Shown here: in pieces, positions 13,401 through 23,094 of the stretch | Layout: each line of letters begins with the position of its first letter | Position numbering within the stretch: the first letter of the stretch is position 1 | Assembly (NCBI RefSeq): GCF_026151205.1 | Contig: NC_087081.1 | Location: forward strand, 3,787,246-3,851,245 | DNA from: Bolinopsis microptera | Lineage: Eukaryota; Ctenophora; Tentaculata; Lobata; Bolinopsidae | Length of the DNA stretch: 64,000 nucleotides | Direction of reading: 5' to 3' | Program-made: the position numbers and the translations under genes | Notes under the pieces: model-generated | Told to the model about the DNA's origin: nothing | Seen by the model: only the letters and a program-made list of their open reading frames with translations | The model's database searches: none

Positions 13401-14929
13401 CGCACTTTCGTTCTATTTCATGCACGAGAGGCGTTTTTAACAATTTAATTTGACATAACTCGATAAAACTGCGATAATTAATTGATTAATGCATTTCATC
13501 AATTTGCGATGAAATAGGTTTACTTGTAGAACAACACAAGGCAATTTTTTTAGAAAACCCCGGGAATTTTGTTTGCTCACAACAGCTTGGCGAGCATGTT
13601 AATTTTTACGTGCGATAAACAATTATCAAGCTTTAATTTGATCAATAATCAAACTTTATTAATTCAAATCGGTTGTCCAGTACCCTAGAAAACACATAAC
13701 ACATTTTTAAATTGATGGAATTACAGTTCAAAACCTTTCGGAATTATACTTTTAGAACAACGTACTACTAACACCTTCACAACTACTGCAACATCAACAA
13801 TCACTTTTGTGATGTGCAACGTTGTAAGAGTCGAAATTCATGCTTCAGCTAAAATATAAGTGTATTAAAGTCTATGATAACTGATGGGGACTGACCTTGG
13901 GTTATTGCTATATTCAATATTTTCCACAAAATTGTCCTACCCAAATCATGTTTCTGACATTTATAACACGATTTATAATACCAAATTACAACCAACACTC
14001 AGTTAAATGACGTACATTTTAGATACCGGGGTGCGAATTCAGACAGACAAACATATAGACAGACAGAATCCTATCAGACCAAAAAATAAGCATAGACAGA
14101 CCAAGTTCTAGGTTTCGTAAAGAATTGTCAAACTATGAAACCACATCCCATTTCACATTTTATCCATTAAAAACTGTCAAAATTCCATTTCTTTTCTAGT
14201 CACGCCATAGTCACTAGCATAAATAATTCAGAAAATATTTATCATTCACATGTGAGAAAATACCGAATGTGTGCCGTGCGACATTGTCCGATTTCAGTGC
14301 GACATTATTGTTATTTTTGTCGGAATAACTCTTTTATCATGATTAGCTATAAAATGTTCTTTCTTTGATTTTAGCTCCCGCCTCCCATACCACGTATCTG
14401 GACGCATTAGGTATGAAAAATTTAAGTCAGTAGTGGAATTTGTGGAATGTTATGTTTCTTAGCGTGTGTTTTCTTTAATCTCACCATGTGGTTGTTGAAT
14501 TGTTGACCAACTTTTAAACTTTACCCTTACTTTATTCTTGAATTCAGACAGATTTGATTAATGTTTTATGTTTGTCGTATTGTTGATAAATGGTGAGAAT
14601 GTGTTTGTGAACTCTTTTTTTTTCTCTCTAGGCTTGCTGCATGTTAAGTGATGTTATCGCATTTAAGATAAGATTCATCCTGACTATAATTCTAACCAAG
14701 TACTTAATTACACTACTTAATTTAATTACACTACTTAATTTACTACTTTGCTGCCGATATATTATGACAATGCTTTTATTGAAGTCCACCTTGTAGAATT
14801 AAGACATTCACAAGTCAAATCAGTTTCTAACATTAACATAATTATGAGCATAATTCCAATCTTATTCGTTCCAACAGGCGACGAAGATATATAGTTCCTT
14901 CCCAGAGTTCGGTTACTGACGAAAGGTGA
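1386..14929 (+). CDS. Gene A: charged, low-complexity, multi-exon protein of unknown function (5' end not found)
   Basis: Gene model by splice sites and phase. Exons: 1386-1461, 4180-4282, 4543-5476, 5594-about 5685, 7401-8267, 14375-14410 and 14878-14929. Each junction is phase-compatible: phase 1 after 1461, phase 2 after 4282, phase 0 after 5476, phase 2 after 5685 and 8267. The 5594 exon needs a weak donor (AT|GTGTTC). The C-terminus reads VSGRIRRRRYIVPSQSS and ends at TGA 14927-14929. The protein is dominated by Lys, Arg, Glu and Asp, with KKKEEE-type runs and SRKRRKSKERKK-like basic clusters, so a disordered nuclear protein is plausible. No catalytic domain is visible and I do not recognise the family. 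A start codon and upstream exons are not identified, so the N-terminus is missing. Transcript evidence is needed for the first and fourth exons. Confidence 0.55.
2719..2870. mobile_element. Short fold-back MITE-like element
   Basis: About 152 bp with terminal inverted repeats. The left end reads TTGGTTAAACCTAACGGACA and the right end is its approximate reverse complement (TGTCTGTTAGGTTTAACCAA). No coding capacity. The class is unknown. Confidence 0.6.
3176..3320. repeat. 34-bp tandem repeat, 4 copies
   Basis: The unit starts CTCGAACAACATAGTTTTTG, and copies begin at 3176, 3210, 3244 and 3278 with a partial fifth at 3312. The minus-strand open frames across it are repeat artefacts. Confidence 0.85.
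3961..4165. repeat. TAATTAACC-type array next to an acceptor
   Basis: Irregular tandem copies of AATTAACCT run up to about 14 bp before the pyrimidine tract and acceptor at 4179 of the second gene A exon. Confidence 0.8.
4180..4282 (+). CDS. Gene A exon (Thr-rich)
   Basis: The acceptor is TCCCTCAG and the donor GT|GTATGT. It encodes CGDGS followed by seven threonines and PNLVPDNVKEKCNSP. Phase 1 in and phase 2 out fit both neighbours. Confidence 0.5.
4543..5476 (+). CDS. Gene A main exon 1: Lys/Glu-rich with 9-residue repeats
   Basis: 311 codons between the acceptor AATCTAG at 4542 and donor CAG|GTGAAC at 5476. It opens QDAGKHRRDKVKLPHSKHSK, continues through a DKQTDKHT segment and a basic SRDRHRSKGKGK region, then seven copies of KVEAPIREQ (some IMEQ) encoded by a 27-bp tandem repeat at about 4982-5166. 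It ends in a long Lys/Glu/Arg segment likely to form a charged helix. No known domain is seen. The minus-strand open frames here are shadows of the biased composition. Confidence 0.65.
4982..5166 (+). repeat. 27-bp coding tandem repeat, 7 copies
   Basis: It encodes KVEAPI(R/M)EQ. The unit is exactly nine codons, so copy-number changes keep the frame. Confidence 0.9.
5594..5725 (+). CDS. Gene A exon or alternative last exon
   Basis: The acceptor is GAGTTCAG. In phase 0 it encodes VPSTDSGTKPNNTDKLTNKQ and then KNKQTDM. A weak donor at about 5685 gives phase 2, as the next exon requires. If not spliced there, the frame runs on to TAG at 5723-5725, close to an AATAAA, which would suit a short isoform. 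Confidence 0.4.
   Translation, partial: VPSTDSGTKPNNTDKLTNKQTDKLKNKQTDMCSEVAVLNKKDN
5738..5812. repeat. 11-bp tandem repeat (TTAGTCAGGTG)
   Basis: About six copies directly after the putative short-isoform end of gene A. Confidence 0.8.
5813..7400. other. Gene A intron
   Basis: No coding exon recognised. It contains a long perfect palindrome (6386-6435) and a 20-bp repeat at 6556-6640, with unit GGGGTTTATTATACATTCCT in about four copies. Confidence 0.5.
6386..6435. repeat. Perfect 23-bp inverted repeat with CACGTG arms
   Basis: Arms at 6386-6408 and 6413-6435 are exact reverse complements around a four-base GCTG loop. Each arm contains TCACGTGG. RNA or cruciform folding would be strong. 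Confidence 0.9.
7401..8267 (+). CDS. Gene A main exon 2
   Basis: The acceptor is TTATTTTCAG at 7400 and the donor AG|GTAAGC at 8267. The first base completes a codon, then ELGSGEKDGESDGKENKRKD. The 289-residue segment contains two tandem AQHAATGV copies (7790-7836), a possible short coiled segment (LDKLMNEIDSLKVAICDMKD) and a strongly basic Ser-rich cluster (SSSRKRRKSKERKKSS). It ends in a Pro-rich HLYPQPPPGRAARICVT stretch. No recognised fold. Confidence 0.65.
8576..8838. repeat. GGTAACCTT/GGTAACCTG array
   Basis: Degenerate 9- to 10-bp units of GGTAACC. Some junctions read GGTAACCATGGCAACC, which matches the RFX X-box consensus. All open frames across it are repeat artefacts. Confidence 0.85.
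9390..9470. repeat. 11-bp tandem repeat (GGTTACTGATT/C)
   Basis: About seven copies, with the last ones reading GGCTACTGATT. Confidence 0.8.
10008..10085. repeat. 30-bp tandem repeat, about 2.5 copies
   Basis: The unit includes AATCTCCTCTTCTTTATATA. It lies within a gene A intron. Confidence 0.75.
10905..10950. repeat. GTGACGTCATCAATATCAC repeat, two copies
   Basis: The unit is the reverse complement of the one found three times at 14979-15030. Each copy carries a palindromic TGACGTCA (CRE-like) core. Confidence 0.8.
11399..11647. repeat. Interstitial telomeric array (CCCTAA)n with inverted flanks
   Basis: About 29 almost perfect CCCTAA units at 11431-11607, with one CCTTAA variant. The left flank (from 11399) carries GACTCTACGCCGTAAGAC. 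The right flank carries GTCTTACGCCGTAGAGTC, an inverted near-copy of a 15-bp motif. The vertebrate-type telomere motif is widespread in animals. Confidence 0.9.
11750..12699 (-). pseudogene. Non-LTR retrotransposon (LINE) reverse transcriptase fragment
   Basis: The minus strand encodes the core of a reverse transcriptase. It shows YLDYAKAFDKVDH (catalytic block A), SGVPQGTVLGPILFILYIDD (block B) and FADDTKL (block C, the FADD active site). The C-terminal part (RLEYCCPVWNPNKITDIEA, then RRILGCQQLDYW) continues in another frame after a one-base deletion near 11962 and ends at TAA 11750-11752. The endonuclease domain and the N-terminal part of the RT are missing, so this is a 5'-truncated, dead CR1/Jockey-like copy. 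Family assignment is by motif only. Confidence 0.9.
14375..14410 (+). CDS. Gene A penultimate exon
   Basis: A 36-bp exon between TTTTAG and AG|GTATGA. It joins in frame on both sides and encodes SSRLPYHVSGRI. Confidence 0.6.
   Translation, partial: LPPPIPRIWTH
14878..14929 (+). CDS. Gene A last exon
   Basis: The acceptor is TTCCAACAG. It encodes RRRYIVPSQSSVTDER and stops at TGA. The 3' UTR that follows holds three GATGACGTCACGTGATATT units (14979-15030). A candidate poly(A) signal AATAAA is at 15721-15726. Confidence 0.6.
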
Positions 14930-14978
14930 AACCACGCACCCGCAACCACTGCCTCAGACTAAAACCACGCGTTATTTT

Positions 14979-15030
14979 GATGACGTCACGTGATATTGAT
15001 GACGTCACGTGATATTGATGACGTCACATG
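14979..15030. repeat. 21-bp repeat with palindromic GTGACGTCAC core, three copies
   Basis: Units of GATGACGTCACGTGATATT lie about 50 bp after the gene A stop codon, so probably in its 3' UTR. The same unit occurs inverted at 10905-10950. Confidence 0.85.
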
Positions 15031-15986
15031 GATGATAGGTCTGCTGGTGACTCAGAGATGTTCATGATGAGTCTGCTCAGATTGATGAATTATAACGATG
15101 TTGTATATTTAATTTTGTACATGTTTTTTGCTAATATATCATAATATTTGCTAATGATATATATGAAGTTAAATTATTAATGAGAGCCCCCCGGACTGTA
15201 TTTAATGTTTGCCGCCTTGTTTTTGTTTTTTATTGCTGCTCTTGGAAGTTAAAGCTTTTTTTCTGTGACTGCCTAGCTGTAAATATATAATACTGTAGGA
15301 ACCAAAAGTTAAATGTAAATTTTTGGCTTAATTAAGGTAGAAAATTAAATTTACGCCTTTTGAGAGAACCTGTTATGAGTAAAATTTAATTTTCTACATG
15401 AATTATTGTGATTTTATGATTATAGTATTGAGGGTAAATTAGTGTACTACTCTAGTACTAGTAGAGGATATTCGCTTAGCCGAGCAGTAAATTTGGGATT
15501 TAACAATCGTAAAACCAATGCAATCAAATTATTGCATTCTTCATCATTCCTTAAAATATACCCAAATTTCGACATTAATCCCGAAAATTGATTGATCATA
15601 ATTTTAATCAAATAGTATGCTGGATAAATTAATCATTCGTCCTGTTGCTAAAAGTAAAGAATTTCCATTTATTTCAAAAAGATTCATGGCTGAGGAACTG
15701 TTTGGCTAATTTTATATGTAAATAAATTCTTGATGAAAACCATTTTGTAAATATTATAATGATGCATACATAAAGATCTATAAATAATTTATTTGAGATT
15801 TATTTTATCAGATGCCTGTTAAAAATGGTCGGAATGAGGTTCTTATATTATGCCTTTGCCCTTTCTTGACATCCGACTCAAGGCTGCAATATATTTTCCT
15901 GTCACAATAATATATGATATTATAATTATAACAACAACAAAATAATAACAATCACAACTAACTATACAGTAGTCGTATTACAATGC

Positions 15987-16488
15987 TACCTTAAGACCGA
16001 CAAATTTAGTCTACCATAAATTAAGGCAAACTTTTGACTAAAATTGTTGTAAACCAAATTTCATGAGACTAAATTTTTCGTCGACTAATTTTAAAGCAGA
16101 CCAAAATTTCAGTAGAGCAAATATGACATGAATATTATTAAGCTAAAATTGTTTATAATTAATATATGACATCACCGTTCGTACTGCACAAAACCGTACC
16201 AAAGTCATATTGCACTTAGAGCTCCTTTTGGACATTACATTTTTAATCGATCCATCCCAATGCATGCTCTGTTGAACAGCTGAAGGATCATATCGACATA
16301 AACTACGTAGTACCGACAAAAATAGTAAAGTCGAAAAAGGGTGAAAAGGACCTGAACAGTGTACTGAAGAACTTAGTGATACAGATTCACAAACTCTGGA
16401 TCTGATGTTATTGAAACTCCTGAGTAATGCATTGCAGCTTAATCTGTAATGCTCAGACGGGGTAGACTAAATTTGTCGTTCTTAAGGT
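15987..16488. mobile_element. MITE-like element with 29-bp terminal inverted repeats
   Basis: The left end begins TACCTTAAGACCGACAAATT and the right end is its near-exact inverse (AATTTGTCGTTCTTAAGGTA). No coding region. Degenerate copies of the terminal motif appear at 16590-16640. Confidence 0.65.
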
Positions 16489-18589
16489 AAATGGAATGGA
16501 AAATGGTCTCGAAAAGTTGAAAAATGTGACTAAAACTGTTGTAGATTAAAAATTTGCGAAATTTGTGACTAAAATTATGGTAACCAAAATTATGGTAACC
16601 AAATTTATTGTGAACCAAATTAATTGGCCCTAAGGTATTAGAAAAAAAACTGCATGATGCACGTCTTTGTAGCGCATTACATACAACGAGGCGAGCATTT
16701 TACAAATAAACGGTTTGACACTTGAAGCACAGTCGAGAAAAGGCAAATCAAAGTAATAATTGCTACAATATAAGGATTATTTGTGGGATAACCACTCTGT
16801 CTGGGATGATAACACGTTCGGAGATTATTCTAAACGCTTTTGTGACTTAGATAAGATGAACGTTATGTTTTGTACAAATAATAATCAGTATTGCTGTATG
16901 TAGGTAGATGTTAAAGTGTTGACTTCTTTGTCGAGAACTTTGCAAATTATATGTGAATTGTTGAATTACGATCTAAAGGATTAGCTCGATTTTAAGTCTG
17001 CGTTTTAATTCTTTTTTATAACTGAAAACAATTATCATAAAATCTTCTAATGGGCCATCCATAAATTACATCCAACAATTTGGTTGATTTTCAATTTCAG
17101 ACCCCCATACCGTCATGATTGTCCACTTAAGTCGGAAATTTTGAACCCCCTCCCACTTTGGACGTCCATCAGAGTGATCAGGATCAGGGGTCTCTTCGTT
17201 AATTAAGCTAACACTAGTAATACAACTCTTATAGTTTAAATAGAACTCTTATAATACTAGTATAGGCTGAAGGCTCGATGTATTTTTGAAAGCTGATTCC
17301 GCGGCGAAAACCGAAATCAAACTTCCAGCAACTCAATTGTGTCATATGCCATCTATACTCTATAGTTGACTGACTTATTGGTTTCTGGAGAAACATTCTT
17401 TTGAAAATGGGACAAGAAATGGCAGAATATGATTTGTCAGCATTTTTTCGGCAATTTTCATGACTTCCGGTACCTCAATTTGGTCGCATATCATTCTCAG
17501 TTAACTGGAAAGTTTCCTTACTTGCTCCTTCATAAACCACCCATTTAACAACAGCTAATTGGACACTAACTACCACCCTTATCCCGAAATACTATGTATC
17601 GACCCGAAAGCAACCCAAAGAGATTTTTATTACCTGAGGACCCCAGGCTATTATGTTCATTAACATAATAAATAAAGATTTGGCGGAATGACAGGCTGAG
17701 CGCGGCCCAGTAAGATTTTTACTGCATGTGATTGATGTAATTAATCGAAACTTATTACAATTCGTAAGCCGTGAATAAATGGGAAAAGCGAGCGACTGAT
17801 TTCATTCTCGGTATCATTTTGCATTTGCGGACGGTTATTCAAATTAATATCATTTAATTTTGTTTGGGAAAGAGAGACACTGGCAGCGGTCCACTCTACC
17901 CAATTATGGGTTTTGGTCAAATTAATAATCTAAATTTACTGTGATATGGTTGATGATGACGGCTCGATAAAAAAGATTTTAGCCTATCTGAATCTCCAGT
18001 GTCATGAGTCAGCTATAATTATATAACAGTTCGGAGGACTCCAAATAGTTTGCCTAAGTTTTCAGAAGTCACAAAACGAATCCCCCAACCCTATCACATA
18101 CCTTATGTCTTTGATAAACCATCGGATTGTGACGATTTTTCTAAACTTCACCATATTTCATATTATTACGGTGAAAATATAATTATCTTAACTCCATGAT
18201 GAAGCCCTGATGGTTGATTAGGCAGTATTTTAGGGTATTAAACCTGCTTCACTCCGGGTAACAAGTCGCATACAAATAAGAAAATTCCCTTCTCCACTTA
18301 CCCTTTCTGGACTGTTCATTCCAGGAATGAGATGGTTGTAAAAGTGGTGCACATTAATAAAAATCTCAATTAGGTCTATAAATTTATAAACTGTTTACTT
18401 TTAGAAAAGTCCAAATTGCACTCTTCTTCATTTACATTTGTTTGGGGACTGGTTTGACGTTTACTGTTACAAATATAATATCTGTATTACATAATCATAA
18501 TTATCATAACACATAAATAGATCTTAAATAAAATATTCTGCACCACCCACCAATTTCATGGCCACTTCCTAACTACTTTATTTAAAGGT

Positions 18590-18855
18590 AATTGTTACTG
18601 TTTTTTGAGGTCATTGTAACTGTTTTTAAAGTTATAATTGTTACTGTTTTTAGTGGTTATTGTAACTGTTTTTAAAGGTATAATTGTAACTGTTTTTAGT
18701 GGTTATTGTAACTGTTTTTAAAGGTATAATTGTTATTGTTTTTAGTGGTTATTGTAACTGTTTTTAAAGGCATACTTGTAACTGTTTTTAGTGGTTATTG
18801 TAACTGTTTTTAAAGGTATAATTGTTACTGTTTTTAGTGGTTATTGGAATTGTTT
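18590..18855. repeat. TAACTGTTTTTAAAGG array
   Basis: Alternating copies of TGTAACTGTTTTTAAAGGTA and TGTTACTGTTTTTAGTGGTT, forming a compound unit of about 46 bp. Confidence 0.8.
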
Positions 18856-19317
18856 TGCGAAGCGGGTTGGACGTGGCACGTAGCGCTCGCGGGTGATAGT
18901 GATACTCGTAAAATATTTGTTCCAACTCGGCGCGCGTCTTGGTAGGTTATAAATCTATAAGCATCAAAACGAGATGTTAACAAACTTCGTGCAAAATTTA
19001 GTTCAAGTTTATGACATCACTAGTTCAAGTTTATGGCATTGACATCACCTATAATTGGTGCTACACTGTACTTAAGGATTCCCACCGCCACGCACCCACC
19101 GTACCCGTACAGCCAGCTGTTAGATTTATACCGTTTATTTTAATATGTCTGACGCATATGATTATGTATGATGAACGAATAGGAGCAAAAATAAATGCGA
19201 TTACATGCGTCCGATGGGTTCGATATGAAACGGTAAACCTTAAATCTGCGAGTAGAAGGGAAATACAACGTCTGTCAACTCAGATCTATTGATGTTTCTG
19301 ATTCAGATTAGAGCCGG

Positions 19318-19432
19318 CCCCCTAGTCGACCTGACACGTTGCCTCACGCGTACGTGACCTAGTCGACCTGACACATTGCCTCACGCGTACGTGACCTAGT
19401 CGACCTGACACGTTGCCTCACGCGTACGTGAA
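19318..19432. repeat. 37-bp GC-rich tandem repeat, three copies
   Basis: The unit includes CCTAGTCGACCTGACACGTT and GCCTCACGCGTACGTGA. It is much more GC-rich than its surroundings. Confidence 0.85.
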
Positions 19433-19549
19433 ATGTTGTTTCTCCGAATGTTTGGCCGCTAATTCTCACCTCTAGAGCCAGAGGACATAGTTAGACGTTT
19501 TCGTTCAGAGGAAAATGGTTATTTAAAGATGTAGAGAAATCTTATCGAT

Positions 19550-21024
19550 TATCATAGTCTGCCTAATATAAAACCAACGTACAGGAAGTTTCAAAACGAA
19601 GTGTTAAATGACAAAATTACAACTGATAAAAGAAAATTCTGGAACTTCCAGTTCAATTTCAAATTTTGGGAGATATCACTTCACACTTTTTAATTTCTTG
19701 TTTAGACCGGTTTTTTAATTAAAAACCTTACAAAGAATGTAACCAAGGACAAAAACCGGACACTGTCCAAGACTTCGAATTAAGCTATTTTTTCTTGTTC
19801 TATCATCATTTATTTATTATTTTTCTTTTTGTTGTCGACTCCATTGTGTATATCTATTATCGGCAGGATATGAGTAATTCAATTGAACTAGAAGAAAATG
19901 GTAACGTGAGTGATAATGCTACAGCCCAAGCTGAACCAGATTACAATGCCAGATCCAGGATCCAGGAATCTTGTAAGAAAATAAGCCCCTTTCTCATGGT
20001 ATGCGGTGCAGGACTGTTATTCAGTACCCAAGCATTACTCTCCAAGCTTATGCCTATACCTCCTGGACAATATGTTTTAACTTCAGCCACATTCAATATC
20101 CCATTGTGTCTCGTCATCTGCTTTTATTCTGGAGTTGATGTGTCTCCTTTGAGTATCAGAGAAAACAGGATGTGGTTTTGGGGCAGAGTTGTCCTCGGGG
20201 GAGTAGCGTCAGGAGGTAAGATTCTTGTAGTAAGGAACATGGATATTGGTGATGCTACAGCTATCATATTCTCTGCTCCCATTTGGGCAGGTTGTTTGGC
20301 TAGAATAATTCTTAAAGAAAAGTACACCATCATCAATTTATTTGCCACAACATTTGGTTTAATTGGAATTGTTCTAGTAACAAAGCCAGGTATTCTATTC
20401 CCGGACAAGGATGGTGGAGGAGAAAGTTCAGTACCATGGGCATGTGCGACTTTAGGAGTCTCAGTTATTGCTGCCGTGTCCTATGTTTGTGTTAGAGGAG
20501 CAGGTCAAGCCGTACATCCAATGAAATTTGTACTCTACACGGCGTGTGTTGAATTGGTTTGTGGTTTTGTAACCAACCCAATTATGGGACAATCTCTAGT
20601 ATTGCCCCCTTGTGACTGGGTAAGAATTGCGTTGGCATTGTGTGGTGTAGGAGCAACCTTGGCAAATGTTTTGATTGTAAGGGGACTATCTCTTGAAAAC
20701 TCTGGGCCTGCTTCCTTAATGAGGAACTGGGATATTGTTTACGCGTACATTTTCCAGATTATCTTCTTCAAGATCACTCCTGATTGGATCAGTCTTCTTG
20801 GGGCAGGACTAATCGTGAGCACAGCTCTTCTTCAAGGGATTGATAAACTCTTTAATATTTCCTGTGGTATACAATTCTAAAACTTTTGATATTGTGGGAA
20901 TTTATGAATTACAACCATTATGTTTTGACTTACCATCATTTGAGTATCGTAATTTGTAAGATATGAATTTTCGATTTGTTTACCTTTCTGTAGGAAGCTT
21001 CCTCCGACCAGAATCCAACTTCTA
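19550..21024 (+). repeat. Tandem segmental duplication, copy 1
   Basis: Matches 21640-23094. The shared segment begins near the CCAACGTACAGGAAGTTTC motif and ends at CCAGAATCCAACTTCTA. It carries the whole transporter gene with both flanks. Confidence 0.85.
19870..20880 (+). CDS. EamA/DMT-family transporter, SLC35G-like, copy 1
   Basis: Single-exon gene of 336 residues from ATG 19870. The in-frame sequence before it has no ATG. After a polar N-terminus rich in Glu, Asp and Asn come about ten hydrophobic segments, starting PFLMVCGAGLLFSTQALLSK and ending LGAGLIVSTALLQGIDKLF. These form two EamA-type halves. The first half carries GGKILVVRNMDIGDATAII and FGLIGIVLVTKPG; the second carries ANVLIVRGLSLENSGPASLM. 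This pattern is typical of the SLC35G (TMEM20/22) branch of the drug/metabolite transporter superfamily, whose substrates are mostly unknown. Length fits the family. It is nearly identical to copy 2 downstream, apart from the first 35 or so residues. Confidence 0.88.
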   Translation: MSNSIELEENGNVSDNATAQAEPDYNARSRIQESCKKISPFLMVCGAGLLFSTQALLSKLMPIPPGQYVLTSATFNIPLCLVICFYSGVDVSPLSIRENRMWFWGRVVLGGVASGGKILVVRNMDIGDATAIIFSAPIWAGCLARIILKEKYTIINLFATTFGLIGIVLVTKPGILFPDKDGGGESSVPWACATLGVSVIAAVSYVCVRGAGQAVHPMKFVLYTACVELVCGFVTNPIMGQSLVLPPCDWVRIALALCGVGATLANVLIVRGLSLENSGPASLMRNWDIVYAYIFQIIFFKITPDWISLLGAGLIVSTALLQGIDKLFNISCGIQF

Positions 21025-21639
21025 GCACCTCAATTGTGTCATATGCCATCTGGAGAAGAATTCGGTAAAAACTGTGATTTTTCGGTCGGGGAAATTTTGT
21101 CTTCAAAAACTGAAAATGGGACAAAAAATGGCAGAATGTGATTTTTTGATTTTTTCGGAAATTTTGACTTCCAGTACCTCAATTTGATCTCATACCATCC
21201 TCAGTTAACTGACTAATTCGTCACTGGGTAAAAATTCCATCAAATCCGGCAAATTACTGTACAGAAATCAGAAATGTTCACATAACACATTTGAAAATGG
21301 GACAGAATTTGTAAAATATGAATTTTCGTTTTGTTAAACTTTCGAAAGGAAGCTTCCTCCGACCGGAATCAAACTTCCAGCACCTCATATGTGTCATATG
21401 CCATTTATAGTTGACTGAGTAATTGGTTTCTGGAGAAAAATTCAGAATCTGGACCAACAGTCACCAGTTCTGATCACTTCTGTACGATACTTAGACATTT
21501 TTGTTGAGAGGGAGATGATTTCCCAGTAGATGTGTTAAAATCCCACTGCTTCATGATGTATAGCTTACATTTATGACACAGTTACGTACAGTAGTGCTTG
21601 TATAATATAGGACTCAAGGCAAGTTTGTACTTTTATTTA
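21025..21639. repeat. Spacer with dispersed repeat family
   Basis: Contains two degenerate copies of a unit with CACCTCAATTGTGTCATATG, GAAAATGGGACAAAAAATGG and AAGCTTCCTCCGACC. Related copies lie at 17285-17490, in the flanks of both transporter genes, and inverted near 42045-42130. Confidence 0.7.
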
Positions 21640-23094
21640 ATTATCCTAATCTGCCTATAACCAACGTACAGGAAGTTTCAAAACGAGGTGTTAAATAACC
21701 AAATTACAACTGATAAAAGAAAATTCTGGAACTTCCAGTTCAAACTTGGGAGTTATCACTTTTTAATTTCTTGTTTAAACCGGTTTTTTAAAATAAAAAA
21801 CCTTACAAAAATGTAACCGAAGACAAAAAATTAAAATTATCGAAGACGTCAAATTAATTTATTTTTGCTTTTCCTATTATCATTTATTTATTATTTTCAT
21901 TGTCGACTCCATCGTGTATATCTATAATCCAGGAAATGAGTTATTTGATTGAAGCTGATGATGAAGTGAGTGATATTGCTTCAGCCTCAACTCCTTTGCT
22001 GCAAGCTGCACCAGATAACATCACCAGATCCGGGGAATCTTGTAAGAAAATAAGCCCCTTTCTCATGGTATGCGGCGCAGGACTGATATTCAGTACCCAA
22101 GCATTACTCTCCAAGCTTATGCCTATACCTCCTGGACAATATGTCTTAACTTCAGCCACATTCAATATCCCATTGTGTCTCGTCATCTGCTTTTATTCTG
22201 GAGTTGATGTGTCTCTTTTGAGTATCAGAGAAAACAGGATGTGGTTTTGGGGCAGAGTTGTCCTCGGGGGAGTAGCGTCAGGAGGTAAGATTCTTGTAGT
22301 AAGGAACATGGATATTGGTGATGCTACAGCTATCATATTCTCTGCTCCCATTTGGGCAGGTTGTTTGGCTAGAATAATTCTTAAAGAGAAGTACACCATC
22401 ATCAATTTATTTGCCACAACATTTGGTTTAATTGGAATTGTTCTAGTAACAAAGCCAGGTATTCTATTCCCGGACAAGGATGGCGGAGGAGAAAGTTCAG
22501 TACCATGGGCATGTGCGACTTTAGGAGTCTCAGTTATTGCTGCCGTGTCCTATGTTTGTGTTAGAGGAGCAGGTCAAGCCGTACATCCAATGAAATTTGT
22601 ACTCTACACGGCGTGTGTTGAATTGGTTTGTGGTTTTGTAACCAACCCAATTATGGGACAATCTCTAGTATTACCCCCTTGCGACTGGGTAAGAATTGCG
22701 TTGGCATTGTGTGGTGTAGGAGCAACCTTGGCAAATGTTTTGATTGTAAGGGGACTATCTCTTGAAAACTCTGGGCCTGCTTCCTTAATGAGGAACTGGG
22801 ATATTGTTTACGCGTACATTTTCCAGATTATCTTCTTTAAGATTACTCCTGATTGGATCAGTCTTCTTGGGGCTGGACTAATCGTGTGCACAGCTCTTCT
22901 TCAAGGGATTGATAAACTCTTTAATATATCCTGTGGTATAGAATTTTAAAACTTTTGATATTGTGGGAATTTATGAATTACAACCATAATGTTTTGACTT
23001 ACCATCATTTGAGTATCGTAATATGTAAAATATGAATTTTCGATTTGTTTACCTTTCTGTTGGAAGCTTCCTCCGACCAGAATCCAACTTCTAA
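21640..23094 (+). repeat. Tandem segmental duplication, copy 2
   Basis: Partner of 19550-21024. Its similarity to copy 1 ends at ACTTCTA near 23094, exactly where the dispersed repeat begins in copy 1. Confidence 0.85.
21936..22949 (+). CDS. EamA/DMT-family transporter, SLC35G-like, copy 2
   Basis: Single exon of 337 residues from ATG 21936. From ESCKKISPF to the stop it differs from copy 1 at only about four residues (GLIFS for GLLFS, VSLLS for VSPLS, IVCTA for IVSTA, CGIEF for CGIQF). The N-terminal tail (MSYLIEADDEVSDIA, then STPLLQAAPDN) is quite different. Same ten-segment EamA architecture and probably the same transport role. Both copies are intact with no stop or frameshift, so both may be active. 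Confidence 0.88.
   Translation: MSYLIEADDEVSDIASASTPLLQAAPDNITRSGESCKKISPFLMVCGAGLIFSTQALLSKLMPIPPGQYVLTSATFNIPLCLVICFYSGVDVSLLSIRENRMWFWGRVVLGGVASGGKILVVRNMDIGDATAIIFSAPIWAGCLARIILKEKYTIINLFATTFGLIGIVLVTKPGILFPDKDGGGESSVPWACATLGVSVIAAVSYVCVRGAGQAVHPMKFVLYTACVELVCGFVTNPIMGQSLVLPPCDWVRIALALCGVGATLANVLIVRGLSLENSGPASLMRNWDIVYAYIFQIIFFKITPDWISLLGAGLIVCTALLQGIDKLFNISCGIEF

Larger units (their letters stand above)
8268..14374. other. Long gene A intron
   Basis: About 6.1 kb between phase-2 exons. It contains GGTTACC-type, 12-bp and 30-bp arrays, a LINE fragment (11750-12699) and an interstitial telomeric array (11431-11607). About 12.9-14.3 kb holds no recognisable element. Confidence 0.5.
15031..19549. 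other. Gene A 3' UTR and intergenic region
   Basis: No recognised gene after the UTR. It contains a 502-bp inverted-repeat element (15987-16488), a copy of a dispersed repeat family (17285-17490), and arrays at 18590-18855 and 19318-19432. The open frame at 19011-19292 has no recognisable features. Confidence 0.5.

Noticed and set aside
20124-22477. Minus-strand frames opposite both transporters
   Set aside because: Antisense shadows; identical in both copies because the genes are.
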